DNA of 64,000 bases from Rhodospirillaceae bacterium (lineage in GTDB: Bacteria; Pseudomonadota; Alphaproteobacteria; MPNO01; UBA2964). The notes below the pieces were generated by a model. That model ran no database searches and was not told where the DNA came from. It was given only the letters and a program-made list of their open reading frames with translations. Numbering within the stretch: position 1 is the first letter of the stretch; every line of letters begins with the position of its first letter. The DNA lies in contig PAPV01000005.1 of the NCBI GenBank assembly GCA_002709075.1, positions 25,989 through 89,988 on the forward strand. The letters are read 5' to 3'. The translations under genes were made by a program, and so were the position numbers. Shown piece by piece: positions 20,318 to 29,379 of the stretch.

Positions 20318-21292
20318 ATGTCGATCAATATTGTTGAATGCCTTACAGAAGCATTTTTCCCAGAATTACCAAATTTTTACTCCGGGAAAGTTCGGGACTC
20401 CTATGATCTGCCTGATGGACGGCGAGTGATGATTTCAACAGATCGACAGTCGGCATTTGACCAAATATTGGCTGCGGTGCCTTACAAAGGACAGGTCTTA
20501 AACCAGACTGCCCGTTTTTGGTTTGAGCAAACAGTAGATATTTGCCCTAACCATGTCCTTAGTTATCCTGATAAGAATGTGCTTATAGCAAAAAAACTTC
20601 AAATGTTACCAGTTGAGATGGTGGTACGTGACTACTTAACTGGTTCGACCGAAACCAGCATTTGGCCAATGTATAAAATTGGCAATCGAAATATGTATGG
20701 ATTAAAATTCCCGGATGATCTTATAAAAAATCAAAAATTACCGAAGACTATTGTCACGCCAACGACCAAGGCAGCATATGATGCACATGATAAACCTATT
20801 TCTCCTGACGAAATAATAAGAACTGGGTTGTTAAATAAGAGCCAGTGGAAAAGTTTGAAGGATATAAGTCTTGCCCTTTTTGCACGTGGTCGTGAGATTG
20901 CCGCAGGAAATGGCTTAATATTGGTCGACACTAAATACGAGTTTGGGCTTTCTAGCGACGGATGCATAGTTGTAGCGGATGAAATTCACACTCCGGACTC
21001 AAGCCGCTACTGGTATGCTAACTCTTATAAAGAATGTTTCAAAGCAGGACGAGAGCCTATTAGCCTTGATAAAGAGTTTTTGAGGCTATGGATTACTAAA
21101 CGGTGCGATCCCTACACTGATTTAATCCCAGATATTCCTATTGAAACAGTGAAAGAATTTAGCAATCGTTACATACATCTTTATGAGAGAGTAACTGGAC
21201 AAACTTTCGAAAATTCACAAATAACAACGCCTATTATTGACCGCATTCGAAAAAATCTCTCAAGAGTTCTTCCAGAGTTTTTTGCCCACTAG
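20318..21292 (+). CDS. purC: Phosphoribosylaminoimidazole-succinocarboxamide synthase, long form
   Basis: SAICAR synthetase, about 324 residues, adding aspartate to CAIR. Signatures are FYSGKVRDSYDLPDGRRVM, STDRQSAFDQILAAVPYKG, MVVRDYLTGS and ILVDTKYEFGL. It is the longer type resembling yeast Ade1, rather than the ~240-residue form common in bacteria. An alternative GTG start at 20309 has its GGAGG only 3 bases away; the ATG at 20318 has it 12 bases away, so the start is uncertain by three codons. It is divergent from purB across the transporter remnant. Confidence 0.95.
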   Translation: MSINIVECLTEAFFPELPNFYSGKVRDSYDLPDGRRVMISTDRQSAFDQILAAVPYKGQVLNQTARFWFEQTVDICPNHVLSYPDKNVLIAKKLQMLPVEMVVRDYLTGSTETSIWPMYKIGNRNMYGLKFPDDLIKNQKLPKTIVTPTTKAAYDAHDKPISPDEIIRTGLLNKSQWKSLKDISLALFARGREIAAGNGLILVDTKYEFGLSSDGCIVVADEIHTPDSSRYWYANSYKECFKAGREPISLDKEFLRLWITKRCDPYTDLIPDIPIETVKEFSNRYIHLYERVTGQTFENSQITTPIIDRIRKNLSRVLPEFFAH

Positions 21293-21363
21293 GAAAAGAA
21301 GACGAACATCGGATATAATACGAATTTATTGAGCCATCCAATAAGTTATTAAAATTAATTGTG

Positions 21364-22017
21364 TCAAAATTTTTGTGCTACTATATGAAAGATATGCCAG
21401 TGTTTATAATACCCTCTTGGAGTTTTGCTGTCTTCTTCTTCTTCCCTAAATAATTCGACGTTTAGTGATTTAAGAAGTGCCATAATCTCAGAGTGAGAAA
21501 AAAAAGTCATTCTAGGATTTCCGAACCAGCTATCGCGTTCTCCATAAAGTTGACAAGCTATTCTCCCACCCGTGATAAGCGAAGAAAGTATATTTTCCCA
21601 AAGTGCAGGGAATTTGTTGGGCGGAACTAGCGGCAGTGCAAAGCTAGAGTTTACTAAATGAACGGGTGAAGGGAATAATGTTTCCTCGAACCTCGAGCAG
21701 ATCGTTCTAATACTGGCCTTTGCAGGGATGTCTGTTCTTTGCATTAAGCCCTCGATAGCGGTTATTTCAGAATCTATCGCTGTAACTCGCCATTGGTTGA
21801 GTAAAAGTTCTATTGTATCCCTTCCACTGCCACAGCCGAGATCTATGGCATCATATGGTTCTGCGAGAAATGTTTCAGTTTCAAATTGTTTTATTGCGAA
21901 CTTGAGTGTTTCGCGGGGTTTTCTGTTACCCGTTATACTGTAGTAATTCTTCCACTTAGAATTCATAGAACTATCTTTCTTAAAAAATAAGATTTTGTGA
22001 ATAATTTTTTCAAACAC
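21364..22017 (-). CDS. Class I SAM-dependent methyltransferase (TehB-like)
   Basis: A 217-residue methyltransferase with motif I in AIDLGCGSGRDTIELL near residue 60 and the following acidic residue in VTAIDSE. The remainder resembles TehB/UbiE-type small-molecule methyltransferases; the substrate is unknown. A GTG start at 22017 has AAGG at good spacing; an internal ATG at 21966 would give a protein beginning MNSKWKNYYSIT, closer to many homologues. It converges on purC with a short gap. Confidence 0.8.
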   Translation of the reverse strand: MFEKIIHKILFFKKDSSMNSKWKNYYSITGNRKPRETLKFAIKQFETETFLAEPYDAIDLGCGSGRDTIELLLNQWRVTAIDSEITAIEGLMQRTDIPAKASIRTICSRFEETLFPSPVHLVNSSFALPLVPPNKFPALWENILSSLITGGRIACQLYGERDSWFGNPRMTFFSHSEIMALLKSLNVELFREEEEDSKTPRGYYKHWHIFHIVAQKF

Positions 22018-22191
22018 AATTTACCTTTTTAATTACAGCGCTACTCATGAAGACCATGGCTTTTTAAGAAGAAAACAAACTTGCTAGGCTTGTTTTAAAC
22101 TGCTTTTAAAGTCAATTACAACAAGCTATAAAATGTTTATATGGAACAGATTGTAAACTTGTTTAGCAATATTTTTATTCGGTGAAAATTT

Positions 22192-22812
22192 TTGACGGAA
22201 TATCTCACTAATTTTGAAATTTGGCCTATAATTCAAGTTATTATTATTGACCTAGTGCTTGCTGGTGACAATGCAATTGTGGTTGGTATGGCTGCCGCGG
22301 CTGTAGACCCGGTTTATAGAAAAAAAGTAATTTTTCTCGGTATCGGGTTAGCTGTGATAATGCGAATTATTTTTGCGGCGTTGACAATACAACTTCTTGG
22401 TATTGTCGGTCTAACATTTGTAGGCGGTTTATTGCTGTTTTGGGTTTGCTGGAAGCTTCTCTTAGATTTGCAAGCTCAAAAGTCCAATAAGAAAGGGAAT
22501 GTATTAGAATCCAAACATATTCCAACTGCAAAGAGGAAATCAGTATCTTCGGCTATTTTTCAGGTTGCAGTAGCAGATATTTCGATGTCACTGGACAATG
22601 TTTTAGCAGTTGCTGGAGTGGCGGATGATAATATTACAGTATTGATTATAGGGCTTGGTTTGTCTGTTATCTTGATGGGGGTTGGTGCAAGCCTTATTGC
22701 GAAGATCTTGGAAAGGAATCAGTGGGTAGGGTACGTGGGCCTTCTTCTTATAGTCTATGTCGCAATCGGCATGGTTTGGCGTGGAGGTGCAGAGTTGGGA
22801 AACTACCTGTAG
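22192..22812 (+). CDS. TerC family integral membrane protein (YjbE type)
   Basis: A 206-residue multi-pass membrane protein of the TerC/YjbE family. The two family motifs are visible: IDLVLAGDNAIVVGMAAAAV near residue 20 and VADISMSLDNVLAVAGVA near residue 128, each with membrane-embedded acidic residues. Relatives have been linked to manganese export or metal loading. About six or seven hydrophobic segments are present. The start is a TTG at 22192. No Mn riboswitch-like structure is evident in the short upstream gap. Confidence 0.85.
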   Translation: MTEYLTNFEIWPIIQVIIIDLVLAGDNAIVVGMAAAAVDPVYRKKVIFLGIGLAVIMRIIFAALTIQLLGIVGLTFVGGLLLFWVCWKLLLDLQAQKSNKKGNVLESKHIPTAKRKSVSSAIFQVAVADISMSLDNVLAVAGVADDNITVLIIGLGLSVILMGVGASLIAKILERNQWVGYVGLLLIVYVAIGMVWRGGAELGNYL

Positions 22813-23167
22813 GTTTTTTAAACAGACTTTTTGTGTCAAACTCAGTAAACAAAAAAATAAATATTTTTCATTAGACCGAACAACTTGTTTCCTTTCTTTA
22901 GCTAATCCATAAACGATCATTAGCGTAATTACGCTCTATATTTCTAACCGTGTTTACAAAACACTTATTGTGCCGTTAACTTTTATATTTTCGTTGGTGG
23001 TGGTTTTTTAAAAATTTAGATTTTTATAAAATGCTTGTTAAAATCTCTTTAATGAAAATTGTTTGTATTTCTGCCATCTTCCCATTATTAGGTGATTGTC
23101 TCAGTTAAATCTGGAAAATTTTTTGATAAATGTAAATTTTATATAATTTTTTTCCTCGTGACACTGT
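22813..23167. other. AT-rich intergenic region
   Basis: About 355 bases between the convergent terC and map genes, with long T and A runs. I find no RNA gene, coding remnant or clear terminator hairpin. Confidence 0.4.
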
Positions 23168-23971
23168 TTAATAAGGTGGGCAATTCAGTCCCCTTTGTGA
23201 AAGTGTAAAAATTTCACATCCATTTGAGGTTACCCCTAAAGAGTGTTCAAATTGAGCGGATAATGATTTATCCCTGGTAACCGCAGTCCACCCATCTGCT
23301 AAAATCTTACAATCTGGTTTGCCCGCGTTTATCATTGGCTCAATAGTAAAGAACATTCCTTCTACTAACTCGGGGCCTTCCCCAGGGCGACCGTAGTGCA
23401 AAATGCTAGGGGGGGTGTGGAAAACTCGGCCGAGTCCGTGACCACAAAAGTCTTTTACCACAGAAAATCTTAATGGTTCGATGTAGGACTGAATTGTATA
23501 GCCAATGTCACCAAGAGTAATTCCAGGGCGCACTATATCAATTGCCTTCATCAAGCTATTATAAGTTGCTTGGATAAGTCGTTCAGCCTTTTTATTAATT
23601 TTTCCGACAGGAAACATCCGACTCGAGTCGCCGTGCCAGCCATCAACGATTGGTGTCACATCAATATTAATAATATCTCCGTCATGCAGCACACGGTTCC
23701 CTGGAATACCATGGCACACTACATGATTTATCGAGGTGCAAATAGATTTCGGAAAACCTTTGTAATTTAGGGGGGCTGGTATTGCACCATGTTCAATTGT
23801 GTATTCGTAGCAGATTTTATCTAATACATCCGTTGTTACCCCTGGCTCAACAAATGGAACAATATAATCGAGAAGATCAGCAGCTAGCTGGCCGGCTTTC
23901 CGCATCCCTTTGAATCCGTCTTCATCATGGATTGTGAACTGTGAGTTGGTGGATCTGACTGTTTCATTCAT
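23168..23971 (-). CDS. map: Methionine aminopeptidase, type I
   Basis: A 267-residue metallopeptidase removing the initiator methionine. All five metal ligands are seen: Asp pair in IINIDVTPIVDGWHGDSSR, His in CGHGLGRVFHTPP, Glu in MFFTIEPMI and Glu in QFEHSLGV. The frame is open 42 bases further upstream, but the ATG at 23971 (MNETVRSTNSQ) gives the usual length. The short N-terminus lacks a zinc-finger extension. Alone on its strand. Confidence 0.93.
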   Translation of the reverse strand: MNETVRSTNSQFTIHDEDGFKGMRKAGQLAADLLDYIVPFVEPGVTTDVLDKICYEYTIEHGAIPAPLNYKGFPKSICTSINHVVCHGIPGNRVLHDGDIINIDVTPIVDGWHGDSSRMFPVGKINKKAERLIQATYNSLMKAIDIVRPGITLGDIGYTIQSYIEPLRFSVVKDFCGHGLGRVFHTPPSILHYGRPGEGPELVEGMFFTIEPMINAGKPDCKILADGWTAVTRDKSLSAQFEHSLGVTSNGCEIFTLSQRGLNCPPY

Positions 23972-24053
23972 TATAATTCTTTTATTAGTTTTTATATTTT
24001 GTTGGCATCGCACGTTTTAATACCGACGGCAAGAAACACTTTATTAACTACCT

Positions 24054-24137
24054 ATGATGGACAAAGTATATTTCTTTCAATTTGCTTCTTTTTTCTTAGG
24101 TCTTATAATCGTTTTAATACTTTATAATAATTTTTAA
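24054..24137 (+). CDS. Possible 27-residue single-pass membrane peptide
   Basis: Starting ATGATG, this short frame encodes a peptide whose residues 5-24 are almost entirely hydrophobic (VYFFQFASFFLGLIIVLILY), followed by NNF and a stop. It lies divergent to map in a 478-base gap. There is no clear ribosome-binding site, and AT-rich DNA easily yields such frames, so this is a candidate only. Confidence 0.15.
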   Translation: MMDKVYFFQFASFFLGLIIVLILYNNF

Positions 24138-24449
24138 CATAAATTCTTTTTTATCAAAGAATATTCACCTCAAAGAATAGTTATAATATTACAGAACATC
24201 AAAAAAGTCGTTTGCGTGATTTGAAATCAGTAAAGATTATAAAGTTGAGTGTTTTGTTGATTTTTCGAAATCGCGAGGATAATATTTCATGAAACGGTAG
24301 TCCTGAATATCCGCTTGTTTTACTTCATTAATTTTGTTTGTGTTCATTTGTGGGACAGTGTTCGAATGGATAGAATTATGCAATACACTTACTCTTAGGA
24401 GGCCTCGGAAACATAGGTGTGAAAATGTTAGATATGTTAGATTACCATT
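24138..24449. other. Intergenic region upstream of cinA
   Basis: About 310 AT-rich bases. A short 10-codon frame (24425-24457, starting ATG TTA GAT ATG) overlaps the cinA start and could act as a coupled leader. Otherwise nothing is recognised. Confidence 0.35.
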
Positions 24450-25253
24450 ATGACTGAAACCCGTATATATACCGCAAGCCTGATTCTTATTGGTAACGAG
24501 CTTCTATCAGGCCGTACTCAAGATAAAAACCTCACATTTATAGCCAAGGGTTTGAACGAAATTGGAATTAGCATGTTAGCTGCTTACGTAATTCCAGATG
24601 TTAGAGAAACCATAATTAACTTGTTAAATGAAGTGAGAACAAAGTACGATTACGTTTTTACCACGGGCGGTATTGGTCCTACTCATGATGATATAACCAC
24701 CGAATGTGTGGCTGCAGCATTTGGAGTGGGAACATATGTTGACGAAGAGACGGCAGAGCTTCTGACCAAGCGTATTCAGGCACGCGGAGAAATAATGAAT
24801 CCAGCTCGATTGAGAATGGCAACCTTCCCACAAGGCTCAGAACTCTTGAAAAATGAAGTGAGTGCAGCACCCGGTTACAAACTTGAAAATGTTTTTGTTA
24901 TGGCAGGCGTGCCCCGTATCATGCAATTAATGTTTAGGGAGGCAAAAAAACATTTGCGAGGAGGTCAGATTATAAAATCTCGTGGTGCGGTCACTGATAT
25001 AGGTGAAGGAACGATTGCAGCTCCTTTAGCGGAATTGCAAAAGCGTTATCCAATGATTGATATTGGATCTTATCCACAAATGCGGCAAAATGTCGGTTTT
25101 CGAGTATCTATTGTTTTGCGAGGCACAAATGAGCATATTCTCAATCGTGCGCATGAAGAATTAATGGGATTTTTGCATGATCTTGGAGGTAATCCAATTG
25201 AAGAAGATCCACAAACCACACAAGGTTCTGCAGAACCTGAGGATTTAAAATGA
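24450..25253 (+). CDS. cinA: Competence/damage-inducible protein A (CinA) N-terminal-type, MoCF-binding domain protein
   Basis: A 267-residue molybdopterin-binding-fold protein (MoaB/MogA fold) of the CinA N-terminal type. Signatures are ASLILIGNELLSGRTQDKN and FTTGGIGPTHDDITTECVAAAF. The C-terminal PncC-like deamidase domain of full CinA (~420 residues) is absent, as is usual in alphaproteobacteria, where the two parts are separate genes. Relatives with this architecture act on ADP-ribose or nucleotide repair products. The last four bases overlap the start of a small membrane-protein gene. Confidence 0.88.
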   Translation: MTETRIYTASLILIGNELLSGRTQDKNLTFIAKGLNEIGISMLAAYVIPDVRETIINLLNEVRTKYDYVFTTGGIGPTHDDITTECVAAAFGVGTYVDEETAELLTKRIQARGEIMNPARLRMATFPQGSELLKNEVSAAPGYKLENVFVMAGVPRIMQLMFREAKKHLRGGQIIKSRGAVTDIGEGTIAAPLAELQKRYPMIDIGSYPQMRQNVGFRVSIVLRGTNEHILNRAHEELMGFLHDLGGNPIEEDPQTTQGSAEPEDLK

Positions 25254-25450
25254 ATTGGCAGCCCGTGTTGTTGGGTGTCACCCTCGGTGCTGGACTTTGG
25301 ATCGCGTTTTCCGGCCTCCGTCGTATGTTTAATAACAAATTGTCCGAAAACGAACGGAAAAAGGGCTTTTGGCCGATGAATGCGGGATTTGCTCTTGCTT
25401 GCCTCTCAATGTATCTAATGGGACGTTTCAGCGAAACTGGTGGCGGATAG
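25250..25450 (+). CDS. Small hypothetical membrane protein, coupled to cinA
   Basis: A 66-residue protein I do not recognise. It begins exactly in a 4-base overlap (ATGA) with the cinA stop, strong evidence for real translation. It has two hydrophobic stretches: residues 6-21 (VLLGVTLGAGLWIAFS) and about 43-57 (MNAGFALACLSMYLMG), with a basic, charged loop between them (SENERKKGFW). A two-helix hairpin in the inner membrane is likely. Function unknown; the context suggests co-expression with the CinA-type protein. Confidence 0.6.
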   Translation: MNWQPVLLGVTLGAGLWIAFSGLRRMFNNKLSENERKKGFWPMNAGFALACLSMYLMGRFSETGGG

Positions 25451-25800
25451 CCTTTAACTGTAAATTAATGGTATTTCTCCGATATTATTTTGAGAAATTG
25501 TTTCGTGCAGGTAGGTTACGTACCCGTCAGGATATAGTTTTAGAGAATAATTAAATATTCAAATTTTTTAAACGGTAGGTGAAGAAAATTTTATTGAAGT
25601 ATTGTTTTGATTGAAGTTGATTGATTGGGAACGATCAAACATACGCAGATGTTTGGCGTTTTGCTATCAATCTTATATCGAATTTTACGTATTTTATGGT
25701 CCTCAGATCTTAGAAACTATCAGATAACTCAATCTGTCCTAGTATTTACTAGACATGTGAATTTTGTGCGTGCAGTTCAAACTGCCGAAAGGGCAAATGC
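25451..25800. other. Intergenic region
   Basis: 350 bases between the small membrane-protein gene and the first MFS gene. Nothing recognisable beyond AT-rich sequence. Confidence 0.4.
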
Positions 25801-27060
25801 ATGGTAATAAAAAATAACGTAAAAAGTGCCTTCGGAGCGTGGACCCAAAGAAATTATGCATGGTACATGGGTGGCGCTTCGGTTTCTTTATTTGGAATGT
25901 GGGCTCAGCGTATTGCAGTTGCGTGGTTAGCTTGGGAGCTAACTCGTTCTGAACTGTGGTTAGGTTTGATAGCTTTTGCAGATCTCTTTCCGACAGTTAT
26001 AATTACTCCAATAGCTGGAGCAATAGCTGACCGAACAAATCGTTTATGGATGTCGCGGATTAGCATTTTCCTCGCCGGTTGCCAAGCGTTTATGCTTGCA
26101 TGGATGGCGTACAACGGTTATTTGACCGAAGCTTCTGATGTATGGTGGCTATTCTTTCTTTCTTTGTTTCTTGGAATCGTTATGGCCTTTGCTACCGCCG
26201 CTAGATTGTCAATGGTTCCATTATTGATAGAGCCCGATTTTTTGCCCTCTGCATTGGCTAATGATGCAGCAATTTTTAATAGTGCTCGGGTTGTGGGACC
26301 GATGCTTGCGGCACTTATAATATCTACTTGGAATGCTGGCACCGCATTTTTGCTAAATGGTTTTGTTTTCATGATTTTTGTTTGTTGTTTGATGGTAGTA
26401 AGGCTTCTTCGTAATGAGTCCAAGAGCAGTCCTAGTGGCAATGTGATAGCTGATACTATAGAGGGTATGCGTGCTGCGGCTGTACACCAGGGTATTGGGC
26501 CAATGTTGATTGTACTGTCTGCTGTTGCCATTGGTGTAAAATCATTCTTTGATCTATTACCTGCTGTCTCAGATGAAGTTTTTAATGCTGGAGTAGATGG
26601 TTTTGCGCACCTCGCTGCTGCGGGCGGTTTCGGGGCTGTATCAGCCGCAATTTGGTTAGCAATGCGCGGAAGTTTAGAGGGATTAACCTCAATAACATTA
26701 GGTGCAATGGCTATTGGAATGGCTGGAATTTCACTGATGTGTGCGACAGATAATATATGGATCGGTTTGCTTGGTTCATTCTTTGGAGGGGTAGCTGTGA
26801 CTTTATGCGGAACGGGGACCCAAACACTGATGCAAAATGCTGTAGAGGGTCATCTCCGTGGTCGTATAATGTCAATTTATGGAATGTTACACCGCGGCGC
26901 CCCCGCCGTTGGTGCGCTTACAATGGGGGCTGCAGCTGAAATCTTTGGAGTGCAATGGGCATTAATCACTACTTGTACAATTGTTTGTGCCCCGGTGCTT
27001 TTGTGGGCATGGCCACGCAGAACAAAAATCGCCAAAGCCCTTGAGAATAACGAATACTAA
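25801..27060 (+). CDS. MFS transporter, DHA3/enterobactin-exporter-like (copy 1)
   Basis: A 419-residue, about 12-helix major facilitator. The N-terminal FGMWAQRIAVAWLAWELTRS and the cytoplasmic loop GAIADRTNRLWMSR are typical of the DHA3 drug/siderophore exporter group, and LRGRIMSIYGMLHRGAPAVG near residue 360 is the second-half loop motif. It is a clear paralogue of the next gene, co-oriented, 67 bases apart. Substrate unknown; export of a small metabolite is inferred. Confidence 0.87.
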   Translation: MVIKNNVKSAFGAWTQRNYAWYMGGASVSLFGMWAQRIAVAWLAWELTRSELWLGLIAFADLFPTVIITPIAGAIADRTNRLWMSRISIFLAGCQAFMLAWMAYNGYLTEASDVWWLFFLSLFLGIVMAFATAARLSMVPLLIEPDFLPSALANDAAIFNSARVVGPMLAALIISTWNAGTAFLLNGFVFMIFVCCLMVVRLLRNESKSSPSGNVIADTIEGMRAAAVHQGIGPMLIVLSAVAIGVKSFFDLLPAVSDEVFNAGVDGFAHLAAAGGFGAVSAAIWLAMRGSLEGLTSITLGAMAIGMAGISLMCATDNIWIGLLGSFFGGVAVTLCGTGTQTLMQNAVEGHLRGRIMSIYGMLHRGAPAVGALTMGAAAEIFGVQWALITTCTIVCAPVLLWAWPRRTKIAKALENNEY

Positions 27061-27127
27061 TTTTGTTCAGTTAAATAAGTCGGTATGAAGAAACGATTGC
27101 ATACAAAACAGTGTTGGATGTTGGTTT

Positions 27128-28390
27128 ATGGCTTCAGAAAGAACTAAAAAACCCGTTGCCTTTCGCGTCATCATGCAAAAAACCTATGGTTTATACACGG
27201 CTGGAAGTACAATTTCATTATTTGGGATGTGGGCGCACAAGCTTGCTACCGCATGGCTTGCTTGGGAGTTAACGAAGTCAAGTTTTTGGGTGGGGTTAGT
27301 TGCTTTCTCTGAACTTGTTCCAACTTTGTTATTAACGCCGTTTGCCGGTGTCTTAGTGGAACGCTATGACCGGTTAAGATTGATAAGAATTAGCCAATTT
27401 TGTGGGATGATTCAATCACTCGCACTCGCCTTGATGGTTTTAACAGGCCAAATGTCAGAATATCATGACATTTATTGGCTTATTGTTTGGACTGTCTTCC
27501 TTGGTATCGTATGGTCCTTGAATACTGCGGCGAGATTGTCTGTTGTGCCTAATCTTGTTTTACGTGATGACGTACCATCTGCAGTTGCAATGAATTCAGC
27601 GATATTTAATTTAGCCCGAGTTATAGGTCCTGCTCTTGGTGGCTGGCTTATTTTTAGAGGTGGTGTAGGAGAAGCATTTCTATTCAACAGCGTGACTTAT
27701 ATTTTTTTTATTATCGCTCTATTTCTGATAAAACCAGTGCGAGATGATCGCCGTCCAGCTACCGGAAGAAGTATAATTAGCCAAGCTGCTGATGGCATTC
27801 ATTATGCATCACACCATCCAGGAATTGGTCCTTTGCTTGTTGTTTTAATAGCAATGGCCTTGGGTGGTAAATCACTACTGGAGCTTATGCCAGAATTTGT
27901 TGATAAAGTTTTTCACACTGGTGAAGTTGGCCTCGGATACCTTTTCTCTGCGGCGGGAGCAGGTGGTCTTTTTGCAGCTGTTTGGTTGACTGCTCGAGGC
28001 AGAGTTGAAGGTCTGACAACCATTTCAATTGGTGCTTTATTTGCAACAGCGATTGCTGTTTTCTCTTTCGTAATAACAGAATCGTTCTTTGTTGCATTAA
28101 TATCAGTGTTCCTTTTAGGTGTTACTGGAATATGTGGTGGTACTTCGACCCAGACATTGATGCAACACGCAGTGGATGAAAACCTGAGGGGCCGTGTAAT
28201 GAGTCTCTATGGTATGATAAATCGAGGTGCACCAGCTCTAGGCGCTTTAGCTATGGGTGCACTTGCTGAGGTATTTGGCATTCGTTATGCAGTAGCGATT
28301 GGCAGTGCCGTATGCATTTTAGTTTGGATATGGGTGTTACCTAAAACATCTGCCCTGCGCAGCATTCTTGAAACCAAACAAAATCGTTAG
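27128..28390 (+). CDS. MFS transporter, DHA3/enterobactin-exporter-like (copy 2)
   Basis: A 420-residue paralogue of the preceding gene with the same block order: SLFGMWAHKLATAWLAWELTKS, then the loop GVLVERYDRLRL, GPALGGWLIF in the middle, and LRGRVMSLYGMINRGAPALG near residue 360. The two align nearly end to end with moderate identity, so the pair is an old tandem duplication. Substrate unknown. It might work as a heteromeric or redundant exporter. Confidence 0.87.
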   Translation: MASERTKKPVAFRVIMQKTYGLYTAGSTISLFGMWAHKLATAWLAWELTKSSFWVGLVAFSELVPTLLLTPFAGVLVERYDRLRLIRISQFCGMIQSLALALMVLTGQMSEYHDIYWLIVWTVFLGIVWSLNTAARLSVVPNLVLRDDVPSAVAMNSAIFNLARVIGPALGGWLIFRGGVGEAFLFNSVTYIFFIIALFLIKPVRDDRRPATGRSIISQAADGIHYASHHPGIGPLLVVLIAMALGGKSLLELMPEFVDKVFHTGEVGLGYLFSAAGAGGLFAAVWLTARGRVEGLTTISIGALFATAIAVFSFVITESFFVALISVFLLGVTGICGGTSTQTLMQHAVDENLRGRVMSLYGMINRGAPALGALAMGALAEVFGIRYAVAIGSAVCILVWIWVLPKTSALRSILETKQNR

Positions 28391-28685
28391 TGGATATGGT
28401 TTAGGACACATATTGAAAAAAATAATAGAAACTATGAGTTAGCCCTGAATGAATTCTGGTTCCAAATAAGGGTCATATTATCCGCCTATCAATGTTTTCG
28501 TTTATATAAATCCTTAAGATGATAACTCATTAGGCTTTAGATGATTTACCTTGCCATTCGTTTATTGGAATTTACAAATGTAAGTACCAATTTAAACCAG
28601 GATCTAATAAAGAGTCTTACTTTTTAATCATCACTGGGATATGTAACAAAATCAGATTTATTAATACTAATTTGGAGTAAGTAAA
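28391..28685. other. Intergenic region after the MFS pair
   Basis: About 295 AT-rich bases with no recognisable gene or remnant. Confidence 0.35.
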
Positions 28686-28811
28686 TTGAATAAATGGTAT
28701 AAAAATCTTTTGAACTATTGCAAAAAAAGTACAGTGTGGAATGACCATTGGGATGACCGGATATATACCAATATCCAATCAAAAACACAGATTGAACAGA
28801 TTAAAAGGTAA
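28686..28811 (+). CDS. Candidate 41-residue small protein
   Basis: A TTG-started frame with GGAG eight bases upstream (28674-28677). The peptide is charged and aromatic-rich (KWYKNLLNYC, then VWNDHWDDRIYT, ending in QIEQIKR), unlike random AT-rich translation. I recognise no family. It lies alone between the MFS genes and tRNA-Leu. An overlapping 76-codon antisense frame is also open, so the call stays tentative. Confidence 0.3.
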   Translation: MNKWYKNLLNYCKKSTVWNDHWDDRIYTNIQSKTQIEQIKR

Positions 28812-29095
28812 TATTCTTCTCTCTGTTCATATTTGTTATGTCTATGGAAGCTCGCCGTTTGGCCTTTATTCTTTTTTACGTTTAAACCTCTTCCACCTTT
28901 TAGGTCCTCCTGATAAATTAACCTCTTTAATTCTTTACTGTTCATAGGAATCCTTAGGAACTATTGTGAAGATATGAAAAATAAGTCAAATTTTTCCGAC
29001 TCTGTGGTACGAATTTGAAAGAGAAATAGTAAAAAATAACAGGTGCTTTCTACCAAAAATTATATAAGTAACTGTTTTTTTGAGTAAAAATAGAT

Positions 29096-29183
29096 GCGGG
29101 CGTGGTGGAATTGGTAGACACAAGGGACTTAAAATCCCTCGATCGATAAGATCGTGCCGGTTCAAGTCCGGCCGCCCGCACCA
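29096..29183 (+). tRNA. tRNA-Leu, anticodon UAA
   Basis: A class II tRNA of 88 bases including an encoded CCA. The seven-base acceptor stem GCGGGCG pairs with CGCCCGC; the D arm has GGTGGAATTGGTAGACAC; the anticodon stem AGGGA/TCCCT encloses the loop CTTAAAA with TAA as anticodon; a long variable arm follows; and the T arm has GGTTCAAGTCC. The long variable arm and the anticodon identify leucine decoding UUA/UUG. T-rich sequence follows the 3' end. Confidence 0.95.
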
Positions 29184-29379
29184 CTTTTTCAAAATCATTC
29201 CAGCTACTTTTTTGCGGTGCGGGAAGACAACTCAATTGTTATGCATATTAAGAAGTTATCCCATTTATTCTTCGGTTCGTTAGGCTAGAACATCCGCTTA
29301 GGCATTTCAGCGATATGTATTAAATGGCAAGCACCTTTAATACGCAAACCCATTATTTTGTACGAGAGTATATTGAATA

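Noticed and set aside
28715..28945. 76-codon minus-strand frame in the gap before tRNA-Leu
   Set aside because: The start is charged and protein-like, but the second half turns into random hydrophobic sequence; the overlapping plus-strand frame has a better ribosome-binding site.
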